Of a DNA stretch of 64,000 nt, positions 33,189-42,754 are shown in pieces. Positions within the stretch are counted from its first letter, which is position 1. Each line of letters begins with the position of its first letter. The translations under genes were made by a program, and so were the position numbers. This DNA comes from Strigamia acuminata (taxonomy: Eukaryota > Arthropoda > Chilopoda > Geophilomorpha > Linotaeniidae): NCBI GenBank assembly GCA_949358305.1, contig OX442314.1, positions 63,125,369 through 63,189,368 on the forward strand. The letters are read 5' to 3'. A model generated the notes under the pieces. That model was not told where the DNA came from. It did not search any database and was given only the letters and a program-made list of their open reading frames with translations.

Positions 33189-33617
33189 GTTCGAGCAAAC
33201 TGCTGTGGCCCGGTCCAGTCTCGCGGAAATTGCCACCTCCATATCATGGAGATAAGCCCCCAAACCAGGCACCTCTGGTGGCGCTTCTGATTCATTACTT
33301 GTTGGAGCCGAAGCAATGTTTTGCAAACGCGCTGGTGCTTCCAACTCAGCTACAACGCTGGCCGGAGTTGCAGTATGCACGCTTATCGGCCCCTCCAATG
33401 TGGGGTTTATATCTCTTTCCATAGAGCTAGGCTGGTCAGTGGAATCTGTTGGTATTTCCTCCAGCATCCCACGAAGAGCGCCCGGTCTCAGACCGCGCAT
33501 TCTTTCAATTTCCTCACGTCGCTGTCTCTCTACACGTAAACGCACAGGATCCCAACGATCTATGAGGTCGGCAAACATCCCTCTCTTTTTCTCGGGAGTT
33601 TCTTCCTTATTCGCCAT
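33132..33617 (-). CDS. gag: Gypsy D Gag, N-terminal part
   Basis: Starts at the ATG at 33617 (MANKEETPEKKRG...), after open codons from 33650. Highly charged N-terminus with a probable helix (RLRVERQRREEIERMRG), then acidic low-complexity sequence. Its frame runs to a stop at 33132, but the Gag homology passes to the +1 frame near 33190. Most likely this is one Gag gene with a single-base indel in this copy. Confidence 0.75.
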   Translation of the reverse strand: MANKEETPEKKRGMFADLIDRWDPVRLRVERQRREEIERMRGLRPGALRGMLEEIPTDSTDQPSSMERDINPTLEGPISVHTATPASVVAELEAPARLQNIASAPTSNESEAPPEVPGLGAYLHDMEVAISARLDRATAVCSNFRYENGEITGVRCEQGRL

Positions 33618-33810
33618 GTTCGCGAGATAATAAGGGTAATAGCAGCTCACTGCAAATGATGCGCACCGTAATTAAACGATACGCGAGTACTATGAAGAGT
33701 TAGTTACTCTGAAACCTTCCTTTCGGCAAAATAGTCTCTAAAAAACGCCACTAATGCTTGTTAAATAGCAACTAGTTTATATGCGCTAGACTGAATAAAC
33801 TCCAACAAGG

Positions 33811-33828
33811 TCCCGGGTTTCGGCACCA
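33811..33828 (-). other. Primer binding site of gypsy D (tRNA-Phe)
   Basis: On the minus strand TGGTGCCGAAACCCGGGA, two bases after the LTR. It is the perfect complement of the conserved animal tRNA-Phe 3' end. The ~190 bp from here to the Gag ATG are a short leader. Confidence 0.88.
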
Positions 33829-33830
33829 CG

Positions 33831-34826
33831 TGTCATGAACCGGTTGTTTCTGGTATTGGAAACCGCGTTTGAAAGGCGCGCCAGTTACGATACTGGGAGA
33901 GCCTGGTCCCGAATAAGGGCCCGGGCAACAATAAGCAGCCTGGAGGGTGGCGGCAAGCTTAACCCCCTATTCGATCATGTTACGAATTATTACCGAGTTT
34001 GTTGGAGCCTTAAAAGTGGAAGAAGTAATGCTCACGTGCGGACTTAACAACGCTAACGTGGCTTAAGCTAATCTGGCAGGGACCCCTAATGGCGGAGCGG
34101 CCAGACCGAGCAAGCGCGCACTAATCGCGCGCAAAAGACGAAATAAACAACTCATTAGCTACTTGAATCAAACTTCTAGTCCAGAGGCACGTCAGCGGCA
34201 TAAAACGTCGTGTAAACACAAAAGAACATCGAAAGGAAAGGAAACAAAGATGACACGCGGAATTTAGACACGCGATATGACCATGAATATACTCAAACAT
34301 GCACAATTACGTGGCATGGAGTTATACTGTGAGTTAACACAGGAGAGACTGCCAAATGCACAACGGCCAGCTAAGGCACTTACGATAGCTCATGGTCTTA
34401 CGCCTTCTGATCAGACTTGGCTGAAACAGCTCAGAAGTGAACTTGGGCCAAGTCTATCACAGAAAACGAGGGGAGAACCATGAGTCAAGCACGCGTAAGC
34501 CAATCAGGCGCGCTCGTGAATAATCATCGCGATGAGTCAGTCGCGAGTGACTAAATATTTAAATCAGATAGGATAGACTAAACGAAATTAGGAGGGGTAA
34601 CAGTAAGAATTACCTGACATAGACCAGTCTGATGTGACCAAATTGAGCCACACCAGACCAGGTCAAGGGATAAACATGAATAGGAAATGAAGGTAGGACA
34701 AAACTCAAATTATATTTAGGCTTAGGATTTATTAAGAGTTTTAAACAATGGAACACACGGGATACGCGTAAACAGAACACAACAATTTGGTGAGGAATAC
34801 AAGCGCGTAAATGCCGGGCCGTGACA
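33831..34826 (-). repeat. 5' LTR of gypsy D
   Basis: 996-bp copy of 23745-24740, ending in CATGACA on the minus strand next to the primer site. Confidence 0.93.
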
Positions 34827-34830
34827 AAGG

Positions 34831-35019
34831 GGATTTTTCTTTTGAAAAATCAACAAGTTGCGATTTTCGATGAAAATCGCTGTCAGGCGAGTCCATTCTC
34901 GTGTCATAAACACAAGGGGAATGTGACTCATTAGTGTCACGTGTTAAGGGTTATAAATAGCTCGAGTTGTGTATTTTCGTTGCGAACAATACGTTTTAAA
35001 TTCTTTGGACTCAAGGAAT
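34831..35019 (+). other. Gypsy C pol-ORF3 interval, second part, with TATA-like box
   Basis: C sequence between the D and E insertions. It contains the perfect hairpin GCGATTTTC/GAAAATCGC (34860-34880) and a TATAAATA box at 34952-34959. With E removed, the ORF3 ATG lies about 120 nt downstream of this box, so it could be an internal promoter. It would be intronic if the donor at 23382 is used. Function is inferred from position only. Confidence 0.45.
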
Positions 35020-35486
35020 TGTAGGAGTTTTTGACCAACCGTATGGTATTTATCATTGTAATGTCGCACCTTTTCGTATTAGTGCGGCTTGGCGCAGTAT
35101 GCTTAATTATCGTGTAATGTCCCGGACCAGTGAGTCGGTTAATAATGACTTTTATATAGCTTGTAACGTTAATGTGACCGATTCGTTTACTACGATTGTT
35201 ATTTGTATCGTCGTCTGCTCAAATGAGCTTTATTGTTTATTTTGAATGCATTATCTATTGTTAATGCCAGGTTCTTGATTTATTGTAAAGGACAAATCAA
35301 TTCCCATTGATTTGTTCTACTTTTAACGTGTAATCGATGATTGAGGGCAAATAGCTTCGAATCAGGCACTGTCACTCATGCTTTTATGAAATAAAGATGT
35401 CAGCCACCACTGTGCTGGTATGGTGACATTGGAAAACGAATTACTGGCTCCATTCTTGCGCACACACATGGTCTATAGTTTCTATA
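35020..35486 (+). repeat. 5' LTR of element E
   Basis: Direct repeat of 40713-41179 at an offset of 5693. Starts TGTAGGAG and ends TTTCTATA. The end is fixed by the target duplication GGAAT following the 3' copy. Confidence 0.93.
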
Positions 35487-35487
35487 G

Positions 35488-35505
35488 TGGTAGCAGAGGG
35501 TGGTT
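35488..35505 (+). other. Primer binding site of element E (tRNA-iMet 3' end)
   Basis: TGGTAGCAGAGGGTGGTT one base after the LTR. The first 12 bases, and most of the rest, complement the 3' end of eukaryotic initiator tRNA-Met. Confidence 0.85.
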
Positions 35506-37225
35506 TTCGTGTGCGCAACGTTAATATAACGTAGAAATTCGGATTCGCGACGAAATTCTGGCCGGGAACGTCTTTCGCGCGTCGACGGGAATCACCGGAG
35601 CGACGGGCGGCAATCGAGAGACGATTCTTCCGCACGGCGAACAAGGATTCGCGTGCTCGGTTCGGCAGAGAAGTCGGCGAATTGCGACCGGAGCAGCGAG
35701 AGCGGTTTTCGAAGGATTTCGACGGAAATCAACGAGGAAAGACAGTAGGAACATTGAGAATTGTATTTTCAATTTTATTTGGCAGTTTACAAGCCTTTTT
35801 CGTCGATTTAAATCAACGATGGCGCGTCATACCAAGATGGCGGCGCCCAGCACCGTTCGTGTTTGAGGAGCGAATTTGCACCGATTTGTGCATTTAATGT
35901 GGATCCCAGCGCTGAAAATTACAACGTGGGACCACACAAGGATCGTAGGAAACGATTGAAAGCGGTTTGGAACCGAATTAGAACAGTTTTCGGTCGGAAA
36001 CAAGGTTTTTGGCCGGCGACGAGTGCGAACACAGTTCGCCAGCGCTTTGAAGCACGATTCACGTATTAAATACGTGCCCACCGATTCGAAGACGTTTAGG
36101 AAACGTATTTCGGTGGACAGAGAAGATTTTCGTGTCCGGGACACGATAAACGACCAGTTTGGACTGATTTTCGAGCGACGAGGCACGCTACGAACTAGCG
36201 GCGTCGCATTCGACCCTAAAGTGTCGAAATATCAACGGATTTCAACAGGAAATCGCGTAAAACAACGTCTGGAACGACGAAGAACTGCAAAAAGGACAGT
36301 AAGCAATCGAAAATAATCATTTATTTGTTGTATTTTTGCCGAGATGCGTGGAGCAGCCGAATCCAAAATGGCGGCGCCCAGTGCGATACAAGTCTGAGGC
36401 CGTGTTTGGACTGTTTTCGAGTCGACGAGTGGATCCCAGCGCTGGAAAATACAACGTGGGACCTCATAAAGAGCCAAGGAATCGATTGGGACTGGTTTCG
36501 AGACGATTCGGAACATTTTTCGGCGAAAACGAAGCATTTTTCGTCGACGGCGATCGAGATTGGATTGCCGAAACGTTTTGGAGACGTCGCTCATCGAGAG
36601 GAAGTATTCCAACGTGGAATAACGTCAGGTAGACGTTTACCGAGGCAGCGACAGACGTCTGGACGACGTCACGGAATTTTTGGCGAGAATTTCGAGTTTT
36701 TGGACGTGTTTGGTGCGACGGGCACAAACGCATCGCGGATTGGCCCGTGGCGGGTATCTGTGCATCGGGGGACAGGTTAAGTCTTGTGCCAGGTGCACAA
36801 GTGAAATTCAGCATTCGGATCGACGTTACAGCGGCGTCAACGTGGGATTTTGCGACGCAAAAGTCCTGCAAAGAAGACAACGTGCCAACATTTTATTGTT
36901 TGACTATTTGGGTTGTCGTGAAACTTTGTATAGTTTATAAGTTTTTGTTTTGGGGTCATTTTGTTTGTTCCTTGCCCTTTACTCAGTCGAGTAGCAAGGT
37001 CCTATTTCCACACAGGCTATTTCTGGCCACCAAGTGTCCCGCGGGCCCAGGTGCACCGGTCGGAACTTGGGAAATACTGTGTTGGAGTTTTGCATCTCAC
37101 TTAGTGAGATTAGCCCAAGGGAAGTTGTGCATTTTCGCTTTATTTTTGGAGGGAAAATTGTTGTTTTTGTGTATTTGCAAAGTGGAAAAGTGTTTCTAGT
37201 GAAAGTGCTGCAAATAATTGGAAAA
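35506..37225 (+). other. Leader of element E with a diverged internal duplication
   Basis: 1.7 kb before the ORF. Two diverged copies of a ~500-bp segment follow each other, starting at about 35830 and 36365. Both contain ATGGCGGCGCCCAG, then GTGGATCCCAGCGCTG, then ACAACGTGGGACC at similar spacing. Several ORFs of 70-150 codons occur on both strands, but none carries family features. An untranslated leader is the simplest reading. Confidence 0.65.
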
Positions 37226-40200
37226 ATGTGTTTTGTGCCATCACTAAATTTATTAGTGAGTGTGGTGTGGTTGTGTGGCTCAAGTTTTGTGCACACAGTG
37301 TTTTGTGCGACGAGAAGGTCTGTAACAGACAAAGTGAATGCCAGCAACAAAGAGACAATGGTCGACACACACAAGGCACAACTGAAGGTGAAAACACAGG
37401 AACAGAGTGTCATTAATGGACAAACAGTGCATAGCGCACTTAATGAACAATTTGAAGAGGAAATGAAAGTTCTTGTAAAAGAAAGAGAATTTTTGGATTT
37501 GAATTCCGATCTAGATTCGGATAAAATTGTATTGTTACTAACGTATTTAGTTAATAAGAGCGCACTAACAGACAACTTAGATACTGTGATGAAGGGCATT
37601 GTTGATTTAATGCTAGCAACTTGCAAAATGCATGTGCATGAAAGAGAAGCGGATGAGGTTAGTAATAGCAAAGTGCGGGGCACTAACAACGTGAATCAAG
37701 GCAACGAAATGGTTGATTCGAATAGAATTTCGAATAACACGGATGATTTGAGCAAAATCCCGAGTGATGATGTACGAAACATCAAATCCCAACATAGGTA
37801 TGGGAATTTAGAGTTTTTGAACAAGGTTCAAATGAAAGCTAGAAATGGAAATAAGAAATTGAATTTCACCACAATTAAAGGTGGTAAGCCCCTCAATGCA
37901 GTTAAAACAAAGAAAGAAACTGGGCCTAGACTGACTGAAATGGAATATTCGAACAAGGTTCGGAATAAAGAGATTAAAAAGAACGAGGGGGACAGGGTTA
38001 ATGAAATTAACATTCAAGGTTCTTGTAGGCAGAATCAGCAAAGGGTTTTTGTAAAAACCGAAGGAAAGAATCCCCCATCGTTAGAAGAGAGCAGGAAATT
38101 GAATAAATTGAATAAGGGATGTTTAGATGATAAACAATTAAATTGTGTAACCACAATTAATGGCGGTGACCCCCTTAATGGAAATAGGAATAGATCAGCA
38201 AAAATGAAATTTTTGAACCGGGTTCAAAATAGAAAGAGAGAGGGGGACCCAATTAGAAGTGAACTTTTAAGGGAGATTTCAGGGAAATCTCAAAGGGGTT
38301 TGAGAAACCAAAAGTCAAGTATGACTGGAATTAAACAGAATAATCCCTTGAATTCTGGTGCTAAAAACCAGAAAAAGAATCTTAGAAATGTGACAAAGCG
38401 GAAAGAAAAGTTTGAAAAGGACCGGGTCCTCCCATTAGAATTGTGGCATACCCGGATGGGGTATTTAGATAAAGACATTGTTCTTAACATGAATGGGTCA
38501 AGAAATGTTTATGGGGTTCACTTAGTGGGTACTGATCCAATAGAACCAGCAAAAGTTAGAATTCTCCCAACACAAAGGGATAATGACAGGACAGTTTTAG
38601 AAGCTATACATTTGAGTGTTTGGAGGGCCCCAACAGGGGAAAGATATGTCATTATAATTGATGATTGTTCTAAGTACACATGGTTTAGACCATTAAAGGA
38701 AAACAGCATTTTAGTGGAATTTCAAAACTGGTTAGGTGAAATTAAATGCTTGAGAGGAACTGTAAATGGAGTTTATTTGGGCCCTGGGATGGATCTTTCC
38801 CCAAAAGAATTAACAGCATGGGTAGAAGTAATGAGGAATTCCGGAATTACAACTGATAGAGTAGATTCTGAGAACCCAATGGCTGACCCCATCTCTGAGA
38901 GGGCTAATACAGACATCGAAAACACAGTAGAGGATTTGATTGTAGAAAATAAATTTCCAGGTAATTTGTGGTTGGAGATTGCCAACACAATAGTCTATTT
39001 GAGGAATAGGGCCCCCAGGACTGATTTAGGTTGGAAGACCCCATACAATGTATTGTATGACAGATGTATCTCTGTGCGACACTTTAGGTGTATTGGGTCA
39101 GAAGTTGAGGTTTTTCATGTTAAGAACGGACAGAAGTGTTCATGGTTGGGCGCTCTAGTTGGATATTCTAGTCCACAAAGAAAATATCGGGTCTGGGACC
39201 CGCAAAGAGACAGAGTTTTTCAAACTAACAACTTAAAGATACATGAGTGGAGTTATTGGCACGAGGGGGAAGTAAAACCCTCTCTGGAATTCCTCGATAG
39301 AGATGAAACAACAGATGATATCGGGAATGAAAGAATGGAAATTCCATCGACGGTTGTTGGGGTGCCAACATCTCCACAGCTTGAATTACGAGTAGAATTT
39401 GAGAATCCCCCATCGTCGTTAAGCGAAGACGTAGGCACTAATGGGTGCACAAGCATCGAAAGTGTTGAAAACGAGGAGGAACTTCTAGGAGAAATTGAGT
39501 GTGATCTCGTAAAGACACATGTTGATTTTAAAGCGGATGCGTTTTCTAAAGTTGATGAAGTTAAATTGTCAACACATAGGGAAGTTGACAGCGAAGGAGT
39601 CTATGAGGAAAACCTCCCATTGTTACCGAGCGGAGAAGTTTACATTGTTAATTGCGAAAGTATTGAAAACGAGGGGGAACATTTTGGAAGTGACGAGGAA
39701 TTTTATGAGAGCCTCACTTATGAGCAGGAATCTCCCACTTTAGTGGACACAGTAGAGGATGAAATTTCCCCATCCTTAAGTGAGAGGAAACTGGCTGAGA
39801 CAGAGGGGGAAATTAAAGAGAAACTAAAAGAATTGGAACGAGAAGGAAAAGTTAGTGATAAAGGAATTGAATTCCTGGTAGAAAATCCTCCAGAGTTAGT
39901 ACATGAGGAGATTGACATGAATAATTCCGAGATTATTGCGGACAGAAGCGAAAGATTAGGACAGTTTGCATTGGAACTTGAGCCCAAATCTGATGAAGGA
40001 TTTGAACAAGTTGACCCCTTGAAAGTTCACGAGATTTCTTCGGCGTCATTAGAAGGTGGCATTTCCCCGACACCGCCAGAGAAACCGATAGGTGTGAGTG
40101 AATATAAATTCATTAGGACAGAGGGGGAATGTGGAAAGACAAAAAGGCGTAAGAAGAGATGTAAGAAAAACAGGAATATTGCTTTAATGGAAACAAATGA

Positions 40201-40591
40201 CAATGAATGTCAGTTGACGGTGAATGAACCGATATTGGAAAATGAAATAACTAAAATAGAACAGTGCTTAAGTCTCACCGCTGAAGATGACACGGGTGCG
40301 AGGCTTAAACAATACTTAGACATGAGTAGGTGGAGAAGACAATCCACAACACACCAAGTAGACAGTTACACAGAATGGGTTAGTGTTATCTATTCCTCAC
40401 CGAGCGGTGACCCGATTCAGAATATAAGTGATGTGGAAAGGTGGTGTGTTGCGGAAGGTTATGTTTTTGATACAGGCCTATTCGATTTTTATAACAGGAA
40501 TCCGACGTACCCTGCATATCCCGTCCATAATGAGCGGTTGATTGAACTCAAAAATGCAGAATTGATTAGAGATGAATCTGTTGTGTTCTGA
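37226..40591 (+). CDS. Element E protein with degenerate copia integrase domain
   Basis: 1121 codons from the first ATG at 37226; the frame is open from 37034 without ATG. The N-terminus (MCFVPSLNLLVSVVWLCGSS) looks like a signal peptide. Next comes a basic Asn/Lys-rich region (~150-400) with three repeats of the form TIxGGxPLN. Then a gag-pre-integrase-like LWHTRMGY and a copia-type integrase fold (ERYVIIIDDCSKYTWF ... ISERANTDIENT ... NTIVYLRNRAP ... TPYNVLYDR). The first two catalytic Asp positions and the zinc His/Cys residues are replaced; only the Glu position is kept. The remaining ~400 residues are acidic and unlike RT. No YxDD and no protease D(S/T)G were found. Function is unknown. 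Confidence 0.8.
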   Translation: MCFVPSLNLLVSVVWLCGSSFVHTVFCATRRSVTDKVNASNKETMVDTHKAQLKVKTQEQSVINGQTVHSALNEQFEEEMKVLVKEREFLDLNSDLDSDKIVLLLTYLVNKSALTDNLDTVMKGIVDLMLATCKMHVHEREADEVSNSKVRGTNNVNQGNEMVDSNRISNNTDDLSKIPSDDVRNIKSQHRYGNLEFLNKVQMKARNGNKKLNFTTIKGGKPLNAVKTKKETGPRLTEMEYSNKVRNKEIKKNEGDRVNEINIQGSCRQNQQRVFVKTEGKNPPSLEESRKLNKLNKGCLDDKQLNCVTTINGGDPLNGNRNRSAKMKFLNRVQNRKREGDPIRSELLREISGKSQRGLRNQKSSMTGIKQNNPLNSGAKNQKKNLRNVTKRKEKFEKDRVLPLELWHTRMGYLDKDIVLNMNGSRNVYGVHLVGTDPIEPAKVRILPTQRDNDRTVLEAIHLSVWRAPTGERYVIIIDDCSKYTWFRPLKENSILVEFQNWLGEIKCLRGTVNGVYLGPGMDLSPKELTAWVEVMRNSGITTDRVDSENPMADPISERANTDIENTVEDLIVENKFPGNLWLEIANTIVYLRNRAPRTDLGWKTPYNVLYDRCISVRHFRCIGSEVEVFHVKNGQKCSWLGALVGYSSPQRKYRVWDPQRDRVFQTNNLKIHEWSYWHEGEVKPSLEFLDRDETTDDIGNERMEIPSTVVGVPTSPQLELRVEFENPPSSLSEDVGTNGCTSIESVENEEELLGEIECDLVKTHVDFKADAFSKVDEVKLSTHREVDSEGVYEENLPLLPSGEVYIVNCESIENEGEHFGSDEEFYESLTYEQESPTLVDTVEDEISPSLSERKLAETEGEIKEKLKELEREGKVSDKGIEFLVENPPELVHEEIDMNNSEIIADRSERLGQFALELEPKSDEGFEQVDPLKVHEISSASLEGGISPTPPEKPIGVSEYKFIRTEGECGKTKRRKKRCKKNRNIALMETNDNECQLTVNEPILENEITKIEQCLSLTAEDDTGARLKQYLDMSRWRRQSTTHQVDSYTEWVSVIYSSPSGDPIQNISDVERWCVAEGYVFDTGLFDFYNRNPTYPAYPVHNERLIELKNAELIRDESVVF

Positions 40592-40712
40592 CCGTTATTC
40601 AATCAGACCAGGGTTTTTCCCCCCGTTTGGGAAGTAGTGGAACAATCGAATAGATGGGCTTGTGGTTTTTCCTTTTGTTTGAGTGTAACCATACATTGTT
40701 CAGAGGGGGAAT
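40592..40712 (+). other. 3' UTR and polypurine tract of element E
   Basis: 120 bp after the stop. The run AGAGGGGGA at 40703-40711 sits just before the 3' LTR and is the likely plus-strand primer. Confidence 0.75.
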
Positions 40713-41179
40713 TGTAGGAGTTTTTGACCAACCGTATGGTATTTATCATTGTAATGTCGCACCTTTTCGTATTAGTGCGGCTTGGCGCAGTATGCTTAAT
40801 TATCGTGTAATGTCCCGGACCAGTGAGTCGGTTAATAATGACTTTTATATAGCTTGTAACGTTAATGTGACCGATTCGTTTACTACGATTGTTATTTGTA
40901 TCGTTGTCTGCTCAAATGAGCTTTATTGTTTATTTTGAATGCATTATCTATTGTTAATGCCAGGTTCTTGATTTATTGTAAAGGACAAATCAATTCCCAT
41001 TGATTTGTTCTACTTTTAACGTGTAATCGATGATTGAGGGCAAATAGCTTCGAATCAGGCACTGTCACTCATGCTTTTATGAAATAAAGATGTCAGCCAC
41101 CACTGTGCTGGTATGGTGACATTGGAAAACGAATTACTGGCTCCATTCTTGCGCACACACATGGTCTATAGTTTCTATA
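40713..41179 (+). repeat. 3' LTR of element E
   Basis: 467-bp copy of 35020-35486, followed by the target duplication GGAAT at 41180-41184. Confidence 0.93.
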
Positions 41180-41236
41180 GGAATGACTATTTAGAGTGGA
41201 ATTATTTTTAATAAAATAATTTATTTGCGTCTGCAG

Positions 41237-42754
41237 ATGGGAAGTGGTAAACACCGTTCGAAACGGAGTCATCGACGTCATCGTCACGAAAGCTCCAGCT
41301 CGTCCACCTCGTCTAGTGACGAGCAACGCCGTTCGGCCGAGCGCGCTTATATGAGGGCCCAACCGATACCGACGGCACCCGCCTCGATGTACGCCCTGAC
41401 GCCGCTGCAACTCGCAACGCTAAATTGGCTGAGCGTCCATCCGGACCGACTTCCGCTCGATTTGAATTCGATGATGCAGGCCCCGTCCACTTCTGCGCAG
41501 CCAACTGTTTATGAGTCGGCGCAATTGGCCCCGTTGGCCCAGGTAGCATTTCCGCCCGCGAACGTTATCAACGTCCCGTTGGCCCCACATTCACCAGAAT
41601 TTCGGCCGCCAACTGCAAGCGTGGCGCCTACCGTCGCCAACACGTCGAATGCAGCTGCACCGACTGTGGCAGGACAATCAACGTCTGATGGGCGTCTTCC
41701 TGCCGGTGCTGAATCTTCGGCATCCGAATACGGATGGAACGAGCCGCCGCCGGGCGCCTTGCGTTTTTCAGAGCCTGTTTCTCGCAACCGCGAGTATCGA
41801 GCGGCCAATAAGGCAAGAAAGAAGGACGAGAAGGCCCGCCGGCGCAAAGAACAGTGCGAGCGTGACATGGCCGCAGGAATTCCGCACGATAACATCGTAA
41901 CGGACCAGGCAACAGAGACAATCTGCCCGTTCTGCGTCGGCTGCGGGTGGTGCTGCGGTGCATCCGCAGGGTCTTCATTGATGCGTTGTCCAAATTGTCG
42001 TGGAAGGAAAACGCGACCGCGTTCGGAGCCGTGGCGCAAGGAGGTTCAGCCCCACGTGGTGAAAGGCATTAAGCCGAATGAGAAGCGATGTTGGGCTCAC
42101 TGCCCAAAGTGCCGACTTTTCCTGAATAGTCGTGGCGAAGCGGTTTACATCGACCCGCGCTTCCTCACTTGGACCCGTGCTGAAGCCAACGCTGGTGTAA
42201 GAGTCGAACTCCTTCGACAGTCGCCGCCGCCGTCCGAGGACTCTGAAGTTTCTACTGAAACTGTCCATGCCGCCGACAGCGTCGGAAGCGAGGTGCAAGA
42301 GGAATTCGTTCGACCAAGAGCGATGTCGCGAGGGCGAGGCTGTCTTACGCTCGACCGAGCGAAGGAAATTGCCAAGGTTCAACGAACCAATATCTTGGCA
42401 CGAGGGCGAGCTCGTAAGCTTCAACAGGCTGTAGAAGCATCGTCTAAACCCGTGGAGGATCCTCCAGCGGCTGTAATCGACGTGTCCAGCGCCCCTCCAG
42501 CGTCTAAGTCTGAGACTTCGGACGACGCTCAGTTCGAGGATGCAGAAGAGCTGCTGTCCGTCGTTGATTTCGTGGCCGAGCTCCTCGACGACATGCCGTT
42601 TCCGCCGCCGAGTCCAGAAGAGATGGAAGCTTCCGTAGAAGCCGTGTTTTCTGCCGCTTCGACTGAAGCGACTGAAGAGTCCGATTTCCTGACTTCTGCC
42701 GAAGTCGAGAAAAAGGAAGAGAAAGATTCGACTGACGTCGAAAAGAAGGAATAG
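41237..42754 (+). CDS. Gypsy C ORF3: protein with DnaJ-like zinc motifs
   Basis: 505 codons from the ATG at 41237, after pol and ending ~750 bp before the 3' LTR. N-terminus: Arg/His/Ser-rich (HRSKRSHRRHRHESSSSS), then an Ala/Pro-rich linker and a basic helix (ANKARKKDEKARRRKEQ, ~190-206). The zinc part has CPFCVGCG at 230-237 and CPNCRGRK at 251-258, i.e. one full and one near-full CxxCxGxG motif, followed by CWAHCPKC. The tail is acidic with EKKE repeats. There is no signal peptide or membrane segment, so it is not an envelope protein. The ATG directly follows TTTGCGTCTGCAG, a good 3' splice site. A and D lack such an ORF. The family is unrecognised; zinc binding is inferred. Confidence 0.78.
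   Translation: MGSGKHRSKRSHRRHRHESSSSSTSSSDEQRRSAERAYMRAQPIPTAPASMYALTPLQLATLNWLSVHPDRLPLDLNSMMQAPSTSAQPTVYESAQLAPLAQVAFPPANVINVPLAPHSPEFRPPTASVAPTVANTSNAAAPTVAGQSTSDGRLPAGAESSASEYGWNEPPPGALRFSEPVSRNREYRAANKARKKDEKARRRKEQCERDMAAGIPHDNIVTDQATETICPFCVGCGWCCGASAGSSLMRCPNCRGRKTRPRSEPWRKEVQPHVVKGIKPNEKRCWAHCPKCRLFLNSRGEAVYIDPRFLTWTRAEANAGVRVELLRQSPPPSEDSEVSTETVHAADSVGSEVQEEFVRPRAMSRGRGCLTLDRAKEIAKVQRTNILARGRARKLQQAVEASSKPVEDPPAAVIDVSSAPPASKSETSDDAQFEDAEELLSVVDFVAELLDDMPFPPPSPEEMEASVEAVFSAASTEATEESDFLTSAEVEKKEEKDSTDVEKKE

Larger units (their letters stand above)
23745..34826 (-). mobile_element. Complete Ty3/gypsy element D
   Basis: 996-bp LTRs at 23745-24740 and 33831-34826 (offset 10086; one difference seen, T/C near 24466). 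A tRNA-Phe primer site, gag, and a pol interrupted by an unrelated insertion complete it. The target duplication AAGG is at 23741-23744 and 34827-34830. LTR ends are TGTCA/TGACA. D belongs to a lineage different from A and C but close to F and G, shown by similar protease and RT sequences. It has no ORF after pol. Confidence 0.95.
35020..41179 (+). mobile_element. Copia-type LTR element E without reverse transcriptase
   Basis: 467-bp LTRs (35020-35486, 40713-41179; one difference, C35212/T40905). A tRNA-iMet primer site follows the 5' LTR and a purine tract precedes the 3' LTR. The 5-bp target duplication GGAAT is at 35015-35019 and 41180-41184. Its single long ORF has a copia-like integrase region but no RT or RNase H, so it must be mobilised by another element. 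It is inserted in the pol-ORF3 interval of C. Confidence 0.92.

Noticed and set aside
36979-37689. 236-codon ORF antisense to the start of the E ORF.
   Set aside because: Low-complexity Ser/Leu/Thr sequence opposite a coding strand that is open for over 1100 codons; no features.
37226-40591. Element E as an ordinary autonomous copia.
   Set aside because: No YxDD reverse transcriptase, RNase H or protease motif in the ORF or in other frames.
41509-42424. ORFs of 120-176 codons antisense to ORF3 of C.
   Set aside because: GC-rich shadow frames of ORF3. The sense frame has the ordered zinc motifs.
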